The notes under the pieces are model-generated. The model was not told the origin of the DNA. It saw nothing but the letters and a program-made list of their open reading frames with translations, and did not search any database. A DNA stretch of 35,977 nt, taken from positions 1 through 35,977 of the forward strand of contig JAFGSF010000048.1 in assembly GCA_016934745.1 (NCBI GenBank), read 5' to 3'. Positions within the stretch are counted from its first letter, which is position 1. Every line of letters begins with the position of its first letter. The DNA comes from Candidatus Aminicenantota bacterium (GTDB lineage Bacteria > Acidobacteriota > Aminicenantia > UBA2199). Positions 17,063-25,493 of the stretch are shown here, in pieces. The translations under genes and the position numbers were made by a program.

Positions 17063-19107
17063 CAGCGCACTTTCATGACCACGAAGGTCAGGTCATCGGC
17101 GTTGGACTGGCCGGAGGCGAAAGCGATCGCCTGCTCCAGAATCCTTTCCTTGATTTCCAGCGCCGAAAGGGCGGCATAATCGATCAACATTTTTTTCAAC
17201 CCGGGGACACCCAGCATTTTTTCTTCCATGTCCATGATCTCGGAAAGACCGTCGGAAAAAAAGAACAGGATATCGCCGCTCTGGTAAGGCAGTTGAAGTT
17301 CTTCGATGCCTTCCTGGCTGAAATTGTTCAATCCCAGGGCCATGCCGCGCGGGGACAGCTCCAGGCAGGTTTGGCTGGCACTTTTGTAAAACAGGGCCGG
17401 AGTATGACCGGAACGGGAAAAGATCAGGGTTTTTTTCTGCAGGTCAAAGCGCACCAGGTTGATGGTGATGAAGGTCACCTTTTCGAATGAGTTCTGCAGG
17501 CTAATATTGCATTCATTGAGAATGGCCGCCGGTTCCTTGCCGGTTTTCTGCAGGCAGTTCATGATGCCTTTCAGCTCGGCCATGTAAAAAGCAGCCTGGG
17601 CTCCCTTGCCCGAGACATCGGCCACCAGCACCGAAAGGAATTCGCCGGGACGATGGAAGTAATCGAAGTAGTCGCCGGCGATCTCCGTGGCCGGGATGTT
17701 GACCGCGGCAATATCAAACTCGGGACAGGCAAAGTGGTCGGCGGGCAGCAGCTTCAACTGGATGCCGCGAGCAATGCGCAACTCTTCCTGCAAGCGTTCC
17801 TTTTCCTTTTCCTCGGTCAGCAAACGGCCGATGCCCGATGCCATATCATTGAAGGACTCGGCCAGGAAATGCATCTGTTCACGGGACTTGAGGCGAATGC
17901 GGTAGGAGAAGTCGCCCCGGCGTATCTTTTCCGTGCCCTTGGTCAATTCGTTCACTGCCTTGGTAATGACCCGCACCATGCGGAAACCGAAAATAAAGGA
18001 CATGACGATAAAAAACCCGAACAGGCAGAGCATGAAGCGCACCAGTGTCGAGATGGGGAAGACCGAGGACTGGCTGTCTCTTTTCTGCAGCACCTGCAAC
18101 TCCTTGCGCAGTTCGTCCAGCTGCTGGCTTTTGTATGCCAACAGGGCCGGGTCGCCGCCGCGGCCGATCTCCGCCTCCAGCGCCCGGGCCTGGTCGCCCA
18201 GCATAGCGGTGCGATCAGAGGTTTTCAGCTTCTGCATGATTTTAGAATAATCGTTGATCAACAAGAACATATTGAACTTGAGGACGGGCTTGCCATCCTT
18301 GAGTTCGTCGAAATCCCAAAAACGGAAGGTGAAGGGGAAAGGAAAATGGTATTTTTCAAAACCCGAAAAGTCCTTGTCATTCAGGCGTAGCGATAATTCC
18401 TGCGAAGAGGCGGACAGGGTATTCCCGCTGGCGCCCATGAACATGACCTTGAAGTCGCCGATGGGCGGCATGGCATCAAATGTTTCCTGGTCAAGGGTTT
18501 CGATGATCAGTACCGCATAGTCACCCTGGCGCTGCTGTACCCCATGGTACAGGACGCCTCCGGCCTTGAAAAACCCCGATTTGAAAGCGGCCAGCGGGCC
18601 ATTGGGATCCAGGGCCTTCAGGGAGAGGTTCTCGGGATAGGTGAAGAATGCCTCGAGCCGACCATTCTTTTCCTTGAAAAAAGCCAGGTTTAGGAAGCGC
18701 GGCCGGCGGCGCCGGAAGCGCTCCACCTCCTGGACAAGATGCTGTTTGTCTTCCATGCCGAGATAATAGTCAGCGCTCTCCGTGAAAACCTTGATGTCAT
18801 TCTGTAACAGGTTGTCGAAAATGGCCGTATTGTACTGATAAATAATGATGTTGATGATCAGGTAGAAAAAAATCGTGATCAGTACAATCGGCGTCACGAT
18901 GAAAAACAGGCTGGAAATGATCAGCCGGTTGCGGATCTTCCAGAGCAGCCGGCGGCGGACGATGCCCAGCAGGCGCACCACGCCAACGATGACGGTCAGC
19001 CAAAGGAAAAAGGAGAAGGTGCTGCTCTTGAAGAATATGAGCGAAACGAGGGTCCACGAGGCCAGCAGGATGATGGCCAGGTCCAGTTTATGCAGCTTCT
19101 TCAACAT
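17062..19107 (-). CDS. membrane-bound HAMP-SpoIIE (PP2C) serine/threonine phosphatase
   Basis: With the ATG at 19107 the protein is 681 residues: two N-terminal helices, a third longer helix ('SLFFIVTPIVLITIFFYLIINIII' in outline), an extracytoplasmic sensor region of roughly 250 residues, a further helix ('FMLCLFGFFIVMSFIFGF'), a HAMP domain ('KAVNELTKGTEKIRRGDF'), a short coiled linker and a C-terminal SpoIIE domain. Catalytic metal motifs are 'ATEIAGDYFDYF', 'VLVADVSGKGAQAAFYM' and 'FFFSDGLSEIMD'. Such proteins (RsbU-like) dephosphorylate anti-sigma-antagonist proteins in response to envelope signals. A longer in-frame reading to 19344 runs into repeat DNA and is not supported; the promoter at 19114-19143 fits the shorter start. 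The partner STAS protein is not in this window. Confidence 0.9.
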   Translation of the reverse strand: MLKKLHKLDLAIILLASWTLVSLIFFKSSTFSFFLWLTVIVGVVRLLGIVRRRLLWKIRNRLIISSLFFIVTPIVLITIFFYLIINIIIYQYNTAIFDNLLQNDIKVFTESADYYLGMEDKQHLVQEVERFRRRRPRFLNLAFFKEKNGRLEAFFTYPENLSLKALDPNGPLAAFKSGFFKAGGVLYHGVQQRQGDYAVLIIETLDQETFDAMPPIGDFKVMFMGASGNTLSASSQELSLRLNDKDFSGFEKYHFPFPFTFRFWDFDELKDGKPVLKFNMFLLINDYSKIMQKLKTSDRTAMLGDQARALEAEIGRGGDPALLAYKSQQLDELRKELQVLQKRDSQSSVFPISTLVRFMLCLFGFFIVMSFIFGFRMVRVITKAVNELTKGTEKIRRGDFSYRIRLKSREQMHFLAESFNDMASGIGRLLTEEKEKERLQEELRIARGIQLKLLPADHFACPEFDIAAVNIPATEIAGDYFDYFHRPGEFLSVLVADVSGKGAQAAFYMAELKGIMNCLQKTGKEPAAILNECNISLQNSFEKVTFITINLVRFDLQKKTLIFSRSGHTPALFYKSASQTCLELSPRGMALGLNNFSQEGIEELQLPYQSGDILFFFSDGLSEIMDMEEKMLGVPGLKKMLIDYAALSALEIKERILEQAIAFASGQSNADDLTFVVMKVR

Positions 19108-19113
19108 GGAGAG

Positions 19114-19143
19114 ATTATAGTATGAACGACTATGAATTTGCAA
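19114..19143 (-). promoter_or_regulatory. promoter abutting the phosphatase ATG (leaderless)
   Basis: On the minus strand: TTGCAA (19138-19143), 18 bases, perfect TATAAT (19114-19119), then 6 bases (CTCTCC) to the ATG at 19107. The expected transcription start is the A of the ATG, and no Shine-Dalgarno is present. This also supports the choice of start. Confidence 0.55.
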
Positions 19144-19183
19144 GAACAGAACTTGATGGGAGACTGAAGAAGGTAATAATTGT

Positions 19184-19466
19184 AATCGGTTTACGGTAGA
19201 CGGCAAGAGTAAAATTCCAAATCCCAAGCACCAAATCTCAAACAAGCACCAAATCCCAATGTTCAAATGACCAAAACGAAGAAAAGATATCAGAAAGGTC
19301 TTTCGTTGGGGTAATTGAAATTTTGAATTTGGAATTTTAGTCACACTATGGTTTCAGCAAGTTTTATGAGCGCTGGAACCATCCAGTGTGACTATGGATT
19401 TTGGTGCTTGGAACTTGATGCTTATTTCTCTTACCGTATACCGTCTGCCGTATACCGTACACCAAG
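19184..19466. repeat. heptamer array, family C, nested inverted arms
   Basis: Outer arms are CGG-bearing heptamers: TTTACGG, TAGACGG on the left (from 19184) and CCGTATA, CCGTCTG, CCGTATA, CCGTACA on the right (to 19466). Inside them lies a second set: CCAAATC, CCAAGCA, CCAAATC, TCAAACA words at 19213-19274, answered by TTGAAAT, TTTGAAT, TTGGAAT at 19313-19338 and GCTTGGA, ACTTGAT, GCTTATT at about 19400-19430. Both sets keep a 7-nt step. It fills most of the 376-bp gap between the porin-like and phosphatase genes. Confidence 0.8.
19338..19394. repeat. nested hairpin inside the family C array
   Basis: TAGTCACACT...TTCAGC (19338-19358) pairs with its inverted partner at 19372-19394; about 20 base pairs with one mismatch and a 2-base bulge, around a 13-base loop. 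It interrupts the family C words and does not follow their 7-base step. Confidence 0.75.
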
Positions 19467-19483
19467 CTCGTTCCGGGAAAGGG

Positions 19484-20797
19484 CTATTCTTTAAATATCC
19501 CGCCGAAACGGTAGGTCAGGGAAAATTTAAGCAGATTGGCTTTGTAGTGGCTGGCCACGGCCTGCTCTTTCACGAAATAGCCGTTTTCAGACCAAGCCGC
19601 TGTTTTTCTCTGGTAGGCGACTTCCAGCAGCAAGGAGCGGGAAAATTCAAAGGCGACACCGGCCGCATAAGCATGGACTTTAACAGGCTGGCCGGTGCTG
19701 TCGGCATATAGCTGCTTGTCAGTGGACCAACCGCCGCGCAGGTGCAGGAGAAACCAGCGTAGCGGCACGTTGATTTCCATGCCCAGGCGCAGGTTGCTGA
19801 CATTTTTCTGCTCGGAGTCGAAATCGTCTTTTTGGGGATACGGTATGACCGATCCCGGAATATAATAATTTTCCAGGGTTGCTTTTTGCCAGTAGATACG
19901 TGAATAATCAAAGCTCAGGTTCAACCACTGGGCCGGCCGCAGGGCGGCCCCCAGGGAATATTGGGCCGGGATACCCACCAGAGCCAGGGTGTTGAAGGCC
20001 TTGCGGTTGACTTCCGTACCCAGTTCATCCACTTCCCAAACCAGCAGCGAAGAGTCAAAATTGTTTTTTGAAGCACTGTGATAGGTTAAGCCGAGGTTCA
20101 GGGCTTTGAATGGGCTGAACATGATGCCGACAATGAATATCCGGCCGCGCAAACTCTCCGTGTACTGTTCGTGAACTTCAGCATCCTGGTTCAAGTTCTG
20201 CAAATGCATGCTGCCGGAACCGAAAAACTGCTGAATTGTGCAACCCAGTGCAAAATACTCGCTGATTGCCGCCGCTGCGGAAATAGCCAGCACATCGAAG
20301 CCTTCACTGCCTTTGAAATTCACGGTGGCTGTCTCAGTCGCCCAGTCGTTTGGCGAAAAACTGAGCGCTTCTTCTGCCGCCCCCTTAAAACCGTAGGGGA
20401 TATAACGGAAATAACTCAAGGCAAAACCCCATTTCATTTTCAGGAACTCGGCCGGGACTGAAACGGAAAAAAAATTGATCTGCTCGAGCTTGTAGTTCAG
20501 TTGAAAGTTATACTGCATGTCGGCGCCGGGCACGAATTTTTCCTGCGCTTCGTAGCTGTGGGTCTGATTTTCAGCCTGGTAGGCAAAATGGAACATGGGA
20601 CTGCGCATGGCCGCCAGGCCGGCCGGGTTCCAGAATACCGCCGTCAGATCGTCGGCTACGGCGGTGAAGGCATTGCCCATGGACATGGCCTTGGTGCCAT
20701 AGACAAAATTATATTGGTTGTACCAGGGTTTGTATTGCGGGAAAACCAGCAGCGTCGCGGCAAACAACAAAAAAAAAACCCAGCAACGGCATTTCAT
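19484..20797 (-). CDS. FadL/PorV-type outer membrane beta-barrel protein
   Basis: A 437-residue protein with a signal peptide (residues 1-20, 'WVFFLLFAATLLVFPQ'). The segment 'GTKAMSMGNAFTAVADDLTAVFWNPAGLA' at about 34-62 is the hallmark of the OmpP1/FadL/TodX and PorV (UPF0164-like) families. The rest is alternating beta-strand, with the barrel-ending 'LKFSLTYRFGG' near the C terminus. FadL proteins carry hydrophobic compounds across the outer membrane; PorV-type members serve other roles, and the sequence alone does not decide. Its ATG overlaps the end of the PSP1 gene by 4 bp, so it is co-translated with it. It shows the cell has an outer membrane. Confidence 0.85.
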   Translation of the reverse strand: MKCRCWVFFLLFAATLLVFPQYKPWYNQYNFVYGTKAMSMGNAFTAVADDLTAVFWNPAGLAAMRSPMFHFAYQAENQTHSYEAQEKFVPGADMQYNFQLNYKLEQINFFSVSVPAEFLKMKWGFALSYFRYIPYGFKGAAEEALSFSPNDWATETATVNFKGSEGFDVLAISAAAAISEYFALGCTIQQFFGSGSMHLQNLNQDAEVHEQYTESLRGRIFIVGIMFSPFKALNLGLTYHSASKNNFDSSLLVWEVDELGTEVNRKAFNTLALVGIPAQYSLGAALRPAQWLNLSFDYSRIYWQKATLENYYIPGSVIPYPQKDDFDSEQKNVSNLRLGMEINVPLRWFLLHLRGGWSTDKQLYADSTGQPVKVHAYAAGVAFEFSRSLLLEVAYQRKTAAWSENGYFVKEQAVASHYKANLLKFSLTYRFGGIFKE

Positions 20798-21513
20798 TTC
20801 TTGTCTTCCGCCACCAGGTCATCTTCTTCATCATAACCGACCCGCTCGTCCTGGTCCTCGATAACCACCCGGCCGCCGACCGTCTCCTCGTAGGAAAGGC
20901 AGCACATCAGGCGTCCGCACATCCCGGAAATCTTGATCGGGTTCATGTTCAGGTTCTGCTTTTTGGCCATCTGCAGCGTGATGGGTTCCAGGTTGTTCAG
21001 GAAGGTTTTGCAGCAGAGCTGACGTCCGCAAATGCCTACCCCGCCGATCATCTTGGCTTCATCGCGAATGCCGATCTGGCGCATTTCAATGCGCATGCGG
21101 AACTTCTTGGCCAGGTCCTTGACCAAATCACGAAAATCAATCCGACCTTCCGAGGTGAAATAAAAAATGGCTTTCTTTTCCGTAGTGAAAAAAGTCACCC
21201 GCACCAATTTGATCGGAATTTCCCTTTCCTTGATACGGTTCTGGCAGTACTCATACGCTCTTTTTTCCTCGCGGTTTTTTTTACTGAAACTTTCAATATC
21301 CCTGCCGTTGGCTTTGCGCAGGATTGCCGGAATGCAGGGAATGCTGCGAATGGCGCTGAACGTTTCGCCAAAATGCTTGACGACTTTTCCCAGTTCTTCG
21401 CCGGTGATCGACTGGATCACCACGCAATCATCGAGCTTGATGTCGACATCCTGGCTGCGGAAGTGCAGCAGGTCATTGCGGCTGTCTATTTTGACCAGAA
21501 TCACGTTATCCAT
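20794..21513 (-). CDS. PSP1-domain protein (RicT-like)
   Basis: A 239-residue protein of the PSP1 family. The cysteine-rich core 'GGVGICGRQLCC' and 'SGMCGRLMCCLSYE' near residues 155-210 matches RicT (YaaT) of Bacillus subtilis, where such cysteines hold Fe-S clusters and the protein works with RicA/RicF on RNase Y-dependent mRNA maturation. 'FYFTSEGRIDFRDLVKDLAKKFRMRIEMRQIGIRDEAK' is the usual PSP1 core. The gene order holB-PSP1 is conserved in many bacteria. The C-terminal tail is acidic ('DEEDDLVAEDKK'). It follows holB by 4 bp and overlaps the FadL-like gene. RicA/RicF partners are not seen here, so the role is inferred from family. Confidence 0.92.
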   Translation of the reverse strand: MDNVILVKIDSRNDLLHFRSQDVDIKLDDCVVIQSITGEELGKVVKHFGETFSAIRSIPCIPAILRKANGRDIESFSKKNREEKRAYEYCQNRIKEREIPIKLVRVTFFTTEKKAIFYFTSEGRIDFRDLVKDLAKKFRMRIEMRQIGIRDEAKMIGGVGICGRQLCCKTFLNNLEPITLQMAKKQNLNMNPIKISGMCGRLMCCLSYEETVGGRVVIEDQDERVGYDEEDDLVAEDKK

Positions 21514-21517
21514 GGTG

Positions 21518-22546
21518 TCAGCCCTGCAAAGGAAATGGTTCCTGGCCGGGGATCGCAGTTACCGGGGCGTAACTGTTGATAAATTCCAGGACCAGCACCC
21601 GGGCATTGAGATTGCGCTGGATATCGCGCAGCAAATATTCCATTTTGCGGATCAAAAAAAACACTTTATCCATATTCGTCAGGGCGGCCAATTCCATGAG
21701 CTTTTCCTTGTAATCCAAATTGATGAGCGCGGTACTTGAGCCATCGACCATCAAGATCATTATATCGCGTAACAGCATAGAAATCAAATTGACCATTTCA
21801 CGGAAATAGACGAGGAAACTTTCGCGGTAGCGGCTGCGGTCATACAGGTCCAGAAGGATATCTTCAACTTCGCTCTGGCGCAGTAGCCTGTCCAGGATGC
21901 AGAGCATGGCCGAACGTTTTCCCTCGAGTTCCTGCCAATCCACTTCGGCCACGCTTTCCAGTCCGTCAGCAGCGAAAAAAGCAAGCAAGCGTGATTTTTC
22001 CGGATCCACCCCCTTTTGCAGCAATTCGAGCCTGATCTCATTTTTGGAGAGGGGCAGGAACTTCAAAATCTGGCAGCGCGACTGGATGGTGGGCAGGATC
22101 AGGTTCAGGTTGCCGGCCAGTAATATGAACACATTGGTGGCCAAAGGTTCCTCGAGGGTTTTTAAAAAAGAATTGGCCGCCATGTCATTAAGGCACTGGG
22201 CATCCTTCAAAATAAATACTTTTTTGTCGCCTTGAAGGGGGCGCCGGGACGAGGTTTCGATCAGCTCGTCCATCTGGCTTTTTCGGTAAAACTGGCCCTC
22301 CGGGGCCAGGACCTGGACGTCGGGAAACATATTCTTGTCGATGGCCAGGCAATGACGGCAGTGATCGCAGCCGTCATGGTTCTTTTTCAGGCAATGGATG
22401 CTTTTGGCGAAATTCACGGCGAAAAGCAACTGATGATACGGATCGCAGCCGCTGAATATCAGGCTGGAAGGTATCCGTTCGTTGCGCAGGTAACTGGCCA
22501 GGGTTGCCTTGATGCGGGTGTTGCCGATCAGTTCGGAAAGAGACAT
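21518..22546 (-). CDS. holB: DNA polymerase III subunit delta prime
   Basis: With the ATG at 22546 the protein is 342 residues. It is an AAA+ clamp-loader subunit: 'SLIFSGCDPYHQLLFAVNFAKSIHC' is the degenerate P-loop region usual in delta-prime, then a zinc-binding set of four cysteines ('CLKKNHDGCDHCRHC'). 'FILKDAQCLNDMAANSFLKTLEEP' is the Walker B/sensor 1 region and 'ILPTIQSRCQILKF' carries the SRC motif that acts as arginine finger. GGAG lies about 10 nt before this ATG; an upstream GTG at 22555 is less well placed. The next gene is the PSP1 protein, as in many genomes. It loads the sliding clamp for replication. Confidence 0.93.
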   Translation of the reverse strand: MSLSELIGNTRIKATLASYLRNERIPSSLIFSGCDPYHQLLFAVNFAKSIHCLKKNHDGCDHCRHCLAIDKNMFPDVQVLAPEGQFYRKSQMDELIETSSRRPLQGDKKVFILKDAQCLNDMAANSFLKTLEEPLATNVFILLAGNLNLILPTIQSRCQILKFLPLSKNEIRLELLQKGVDPEKSRLLAFFAADGLESVAEVDWQELEGKRSAMLCILDRLLRQSEVEDILLDLYDRSRYRESFLVYFREMVNLISMLLRDIMILMVDGSSTALINLDYKEKLMELAALTNMDKVFFLIRKMEYLLRDIQRNLNARVLVLEFINSYAPVTAIPGQEPFPLQG

Positions 22547-22561
22547 TCGGTGCACGCTCCG

Positions 22562-22580
22562 TCCCCTATTTAAGAGGGGA
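22562..22580. repeat. small hairpin just upstream of holB
   Basis: TCCCCT (22562-22567) and AGGGGA (22575-22580) form a 6-bp stem with a 7-base loop, 16 bases before the holB ATG, with no U-tract. It could affect holB translation or be a weak attenuator. Weak. Confidence 0.3.
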
Positions 22581-22629
22581 ATAGAGGGTTATAGTACCAT
22601 AAATTGACAGTCAGGTGAAGACTAAACTA

Positions 22630-22643
22630 CGTGACGCGTCACG
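22630..22643. promoter_or_regulatory. 14-bp perfect palindrome overlapping the uvrA stop codon
   Basis: CGTGACGCGTCACG is perfectly self-complementary and includes the uvrA stop (22639-22641). Perfect palindromes of this size can be dimeric repressor sites; this lies between uvrA and holB, 84-97 bases before the holB start. No function is proven. Confidence 0.35.
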
Positions 22644-25125
22644 AAGGTAGGCTAGTCTTTAATTTCTTTTTGAGATACTTTCCGGTAATGGACCCCGGAC
22701 ACTTGACTATACCCTCGACGTCCCCCTGGTAGACGATCTGGCCGCCATGTCTGCCCCCGCCCGGCCCCAGGTCCACCAGGTAATCGGCGACCTTGATTAT
22801 TTCCAGGTTGTGCTCGATGACCACCACGGTATGGCCGCGGGCGATCAAGGCCCTGAATACATCGATCAGCTTGCGCACATCATCAAAATGCAGCCCGACC
22901 GTGGGCTCATCCAGGACAAATATGGTCGGTGCGGCCGACTGGCGGGCCAGTTCTTTGGTCAGCTTGATGCGCTGCGATTCACCGCCTGAAAGGGTTTCGG
23001 AACTCTGCCCCAGGCGCAGGTAACCGAGACCGACATCAAGCAAGATGCGTATCTTCCTGGCCAGCAGCGGGATATGAACGAAAAGTTCGAACGCTTCACT
23101 GGCGGTCAGGTCGAGCACGTCGGCGATGGACCGCCCCTTGAAGCGGACCTGCCTGGTTTCGGAATTGTAGCGCCGTCCGTCGCACACCGGACAGGTGATC
23201 TCCAACTGCGGCAGGAAGCTCATCTGCAGTTTCTGAATGCCCAGGCCCTGGCAGGCCTCGCAGCGGCCGCCGCGCACGTTGAAACTGAAGCGGCTTTGTC
23301 CGTAGCCCTTGACCTTGGCCGCGGGCAAGGCGGCGAAAAGATCGCGGATCATGGCCATGATCCCGATATACGTAGCCGGACAGGAGCGGGAATTCTTGCC
23401 AATGGCGGACTGATTGACCATCAGCACCCGGCGCAGCTGATCCAGATTTGAGCTGGCGCCATAACTCAAGCGCGGATTGTCCAGGGCTTGGCCATGGATT
23501 TCGTGTAACAGGATCGGCACCAGGGCATCCACGACCAGTGAACTTTTTCCCGATCCCGAAACCCCGCTGACCACGGTCAATTGCTTGAGTGGGATTTCGA
23601 GGTTGACTTTTTTAAGGTTGTTGACCGAGATGGCCCGGATGGTGAGTTTCGCCCCGTCGGAGATGTTTGCTTGGGCGGGTGTTTCAATGCGGCGGCGGCC
23701 AAACACGTAATCCGCGGTCAGGGACTGCTTGCTTGCGGCAAAATCACTGAATGGGCCGGCAAACATGACTTTGCCCCCCTTTTCACCGGCGCCGGGACCG
23801 ATATCAATAATGTAATCCGCGGCCCGGATGGTTTCTTCATCATGCTCGACCACGATCAGGGTGTTTCCATTTTCTTGCAGCCGGCGTAATATGCGCAGCA
23901 GGTTCAATTGCTCGGAAAAATGCATGCCGATGGAAGGTTCATCCAATATATAAATGATGCCGTTGAGACTGAAGCCAAGTTGGGACACCAGGCGGGCGCG
24001 TTGCAGTTCACCTCCTGAAATGGTTGTGATCTTGCGATCCAGCGAAATGTAGCCCAGGTTCAAGGTGACCAGAGATTCCAGGCGCTGCATAATGTGCGGT
24101 AAGATCGGCCGCATAATCTCCTTTTCATTATCCTGGCTGCGCACGGATTTAAAAAAATGGAGCAGGTCGCTTATTTCCATCCCTTGCAATGCGGAAATAT
24201 TTTTTTCGCGAAAATAAAACGAACGCGCCGTGCGGTTCAAGCCGGAGCCGCGGCACTCGAAACAAAAATGAACCCCATCCTGAAAGCCGGTGCCCGCACA
24301 ATCCGGGCAGGCGCCTTCGGGTGAATTTGCGGAAAAAGTTCCCGGTTGGGGTTCGGGAAGCGATATATCACACTGCGGGCAATGGAGGCGGTTGGAAAGA
24401 AAAACGGATTCGGCTCCCGCCCGGACCAGGATTTCGCCGTTTCCCTCGTTCAGGGCCAGGGTGATGCTGTCGGTAAACCGTTCGCGGTTGGGGATGTCCA
24501 CTTCCAGGGCGTCTATTTGCACGGCGATGTGATGCCGGCTCTGGCGATCCAGGGTCGGTGCATTCTCCAGGTCATATACATGGCCGTTGACCAGCGTTTT
24601 CAGGAATCCCCGCTTGCGGTATTTTTCAAACAAGGACTGATAGTTGCCGCGGCGATTTCTGACCAGCGGGCTGAATAGTTGCACCAGCTGCCCCGGGAAA
24701 TGATTGAAAACATATTCACCGATCTTGGCGCTGGAATAGCGGCTGATCGGTTTGCCGCACTGCGGGCAGCGCGCTTCGGCCAGCTTGGCGTACAGCAGCC
24801 TCATAAAAGGGGCGATCTCGGAAATCGTGCCTATGGTGGAATTGTAAAAATAAGATGAGTGTTTCTGGTCGATGGCAATGGTCGGGGCAATGCCTTTGAT
24901 GGAGTGCACGTCCGGCCTTTCCAGCGACTTGATGAATTGCCGGGCATAAGGGGAAAGGGATTCCAGATACTTGCGCTGTCCTTCCTGGAAAATCGTGTCA
25001 TAGGCCAGGGTCGATTTTCCCGAACCGGAAACGCCGCTGATCACGACCAGTTTTTTTTTGGGGATGAGCAGGTTCAGGTGCTTCAGGTTGTGCTTGTGGG
25101 CGTCGATAATTTCAAGATATGACAT
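22639..25125 (-). CDS. uvrA: compact UvrA (excinuclease ABC subunit A) lacking the insertion domain
   Basis: An 828-residue UvrA, about 110 residues shorter than E. coli UvrA (940). Walker A 1 'GVSGSGKSTL' is at residues 31-40; a UvrB-binding-type region follows at about 120-235 (starting 'CPQCGKPI'); zinc module 1 is C249-C252-C273-C276 with 'TFSANSPEGACPDC'; the ABC signature 'TTISGGELQRARL' and Walker B 'IYILDEPSIGMH' follow. The second half has 'GVSGSGKSSLVVDAL', zinc module 2 'CEACQGLGIQKLQMSFLPQLEITCPVC' in outline, 'ETLSGGESQRIKL' and 'IFVLDEPTVGLH'. After C276 the next cysteine pair (C288, C291) comes only 12 residues later, whereas in E. coli about 130 residues, the DNA-contacting insertion domain, lie between. 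It probably starts nucleotide-excision repair or acts as a UvrA paralogue; no Shine-Dalgarno is visible. Confidence 0.93.
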   Translation of the reverse strand: MSYLEIIDAHKHNLKHLNLLIPKKKLVVISGVSGSGKSTLAYDTIFQEGQRKYLESLSPYARQFIKSLERPDVHSIKGIAPTIAIDQKHSSYFYNSTIGTISEIAPFMRLLYAKLAEARCPQCGKPISRYSSAKIGEYVFNHFPGQLVQLFSPLVRNRRGNYQSLFEKYRKRGFLKTLVNGHVYDLENAPTLDRQSRHHIAVQIDALEVDIPNRERFTDSITLALNEGNGEILVRAGAESVFLSNRLHCPQCDISLPEPQPGTFSANSPEGACPDCAGTGFQDGVHFCFECRGSGLNRTARSFYFREKNISALQGMEISDLLHFFKSVRSQDNEKEIMRPILPHIMQRLESLVTLNLGYISLDRKITTISGGELQRARLVSQLGFSLNGIIYILDEPSIGMHFSEQLNLLRILRRLQENGNTLIVVEHDEETIRAADYIIDIGPGAGEKGGKVMFAGPFSDFAASKQSLTADYVFGRRRIETPAQANISDGAKLTIRAISVNNLKKVNLEIPLKQLTVVSGVSGSGKSSLVVDALVPILLHEIHGQALDNPRLSYGASSNLDQLRRVLMVNQSAIGKNSRSCPATYIGIMAMIRDLFAALPAAKVKGYGQSRFSFNVRGGRCEACQGLGIQKLQMSFLPQLEITCPVCDGRRYNSETRQVRFKGRSIADVLDLTASEAFELFVHIPLLARKIRILLDVGLGYLRLGQSSETLSGGESQRIKLTKELARQSAAPTIFVLDEPTVGLHFDDVRKLIDVFRALIARGHTVVVIEHNLEIIKVADYLVDLGPGGGRHGGQIVYQGDVEGIVKCPGSITGKYLKKKLKTSLPS

Positions 25126-25138
25126 TCATGTCTGCTAT

Positions 25139-25244
25139 TTAGTGATTAGTGAGCAGTGATGAGTGATTAGAAAGAACGATCTTTCCAAGTATCGGTAAGC
25201 CTCTTTTTTTTGCTAATCACTATTCACTTTTCACTATTCACTAA
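25139..25244. repeat. heptamer array, family B, inverted arms
   Basis: Left arm 25139-25170 has AGTGATT, AGTGAGC, AGTGATG, AGTGATT in strict 7-base steps. Right arm 25213-25244 is its inverted partner in the same register; 27 of 32 positions pair. The loop is about 42 bases with a T-run. It lies between the zinc-ribbon gene stop and the uvrA start. Confidence 0.85.
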
Positions 25245-25259
25245 GCTCTGGAAGCTCTG

Positions 25260-25472
25260 TTATTGCGACCGTTCCTTGAATTTCTTCAAATCGTTTTCAT
25301 TTTCGATCCATTCCTCGACATAACCGCATTCGGTGCAGATGAACTTGCTTATCCAGACATCGAGGCTGGTCAGGTTTATGGAAATCCGGCACCAGCTGTT
25401 CAGCACCGGAGAGCCTCGCTTGCGGCTGATTGCGAGCGAATTGCATTTCGGGCATTTTTTGGTGTTTTTCAT
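25260..25472 (-). CDS. small zinc-ribbon protein
   Basis: A 70-residue protein if the ATG at 25472 is used, which has GAGGTGG 5-6 nt upstream. It carries a two-part zinc ribbon: 'CPKCNS' near residue 8 and 'CTECGYVEEW' near residue 48, with 'ISKFICTECG' typical of small nucleic-acid- or protein-binding ribbons; another Cys lies between ('SWCRISI'). The reading frame extends upstream to 25559 but that part runs into the promoter and repeat DNA. The gene is bracketed by a family B array on its 3' side and a family A array on its 5' side. Function is unknown. Confidence 0.75.
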   Translation of the reverse strand: MKNTKKCPKCNSLAISRKRGSPVLNSWCRISINLTSLDVWISKFICTECGYVEEWIENENDLKKFKERSQ

Positions 25473-25493
25473 GTAGGCCACCTCATGGGCATG

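Noticed and set aside
19108..19344. N-terminal extension of the phosphatase gene
   Set aside because: The extra 79 codons translate the family C repeat words, and a consensus -10 box lies between them and the ATG at 19107.
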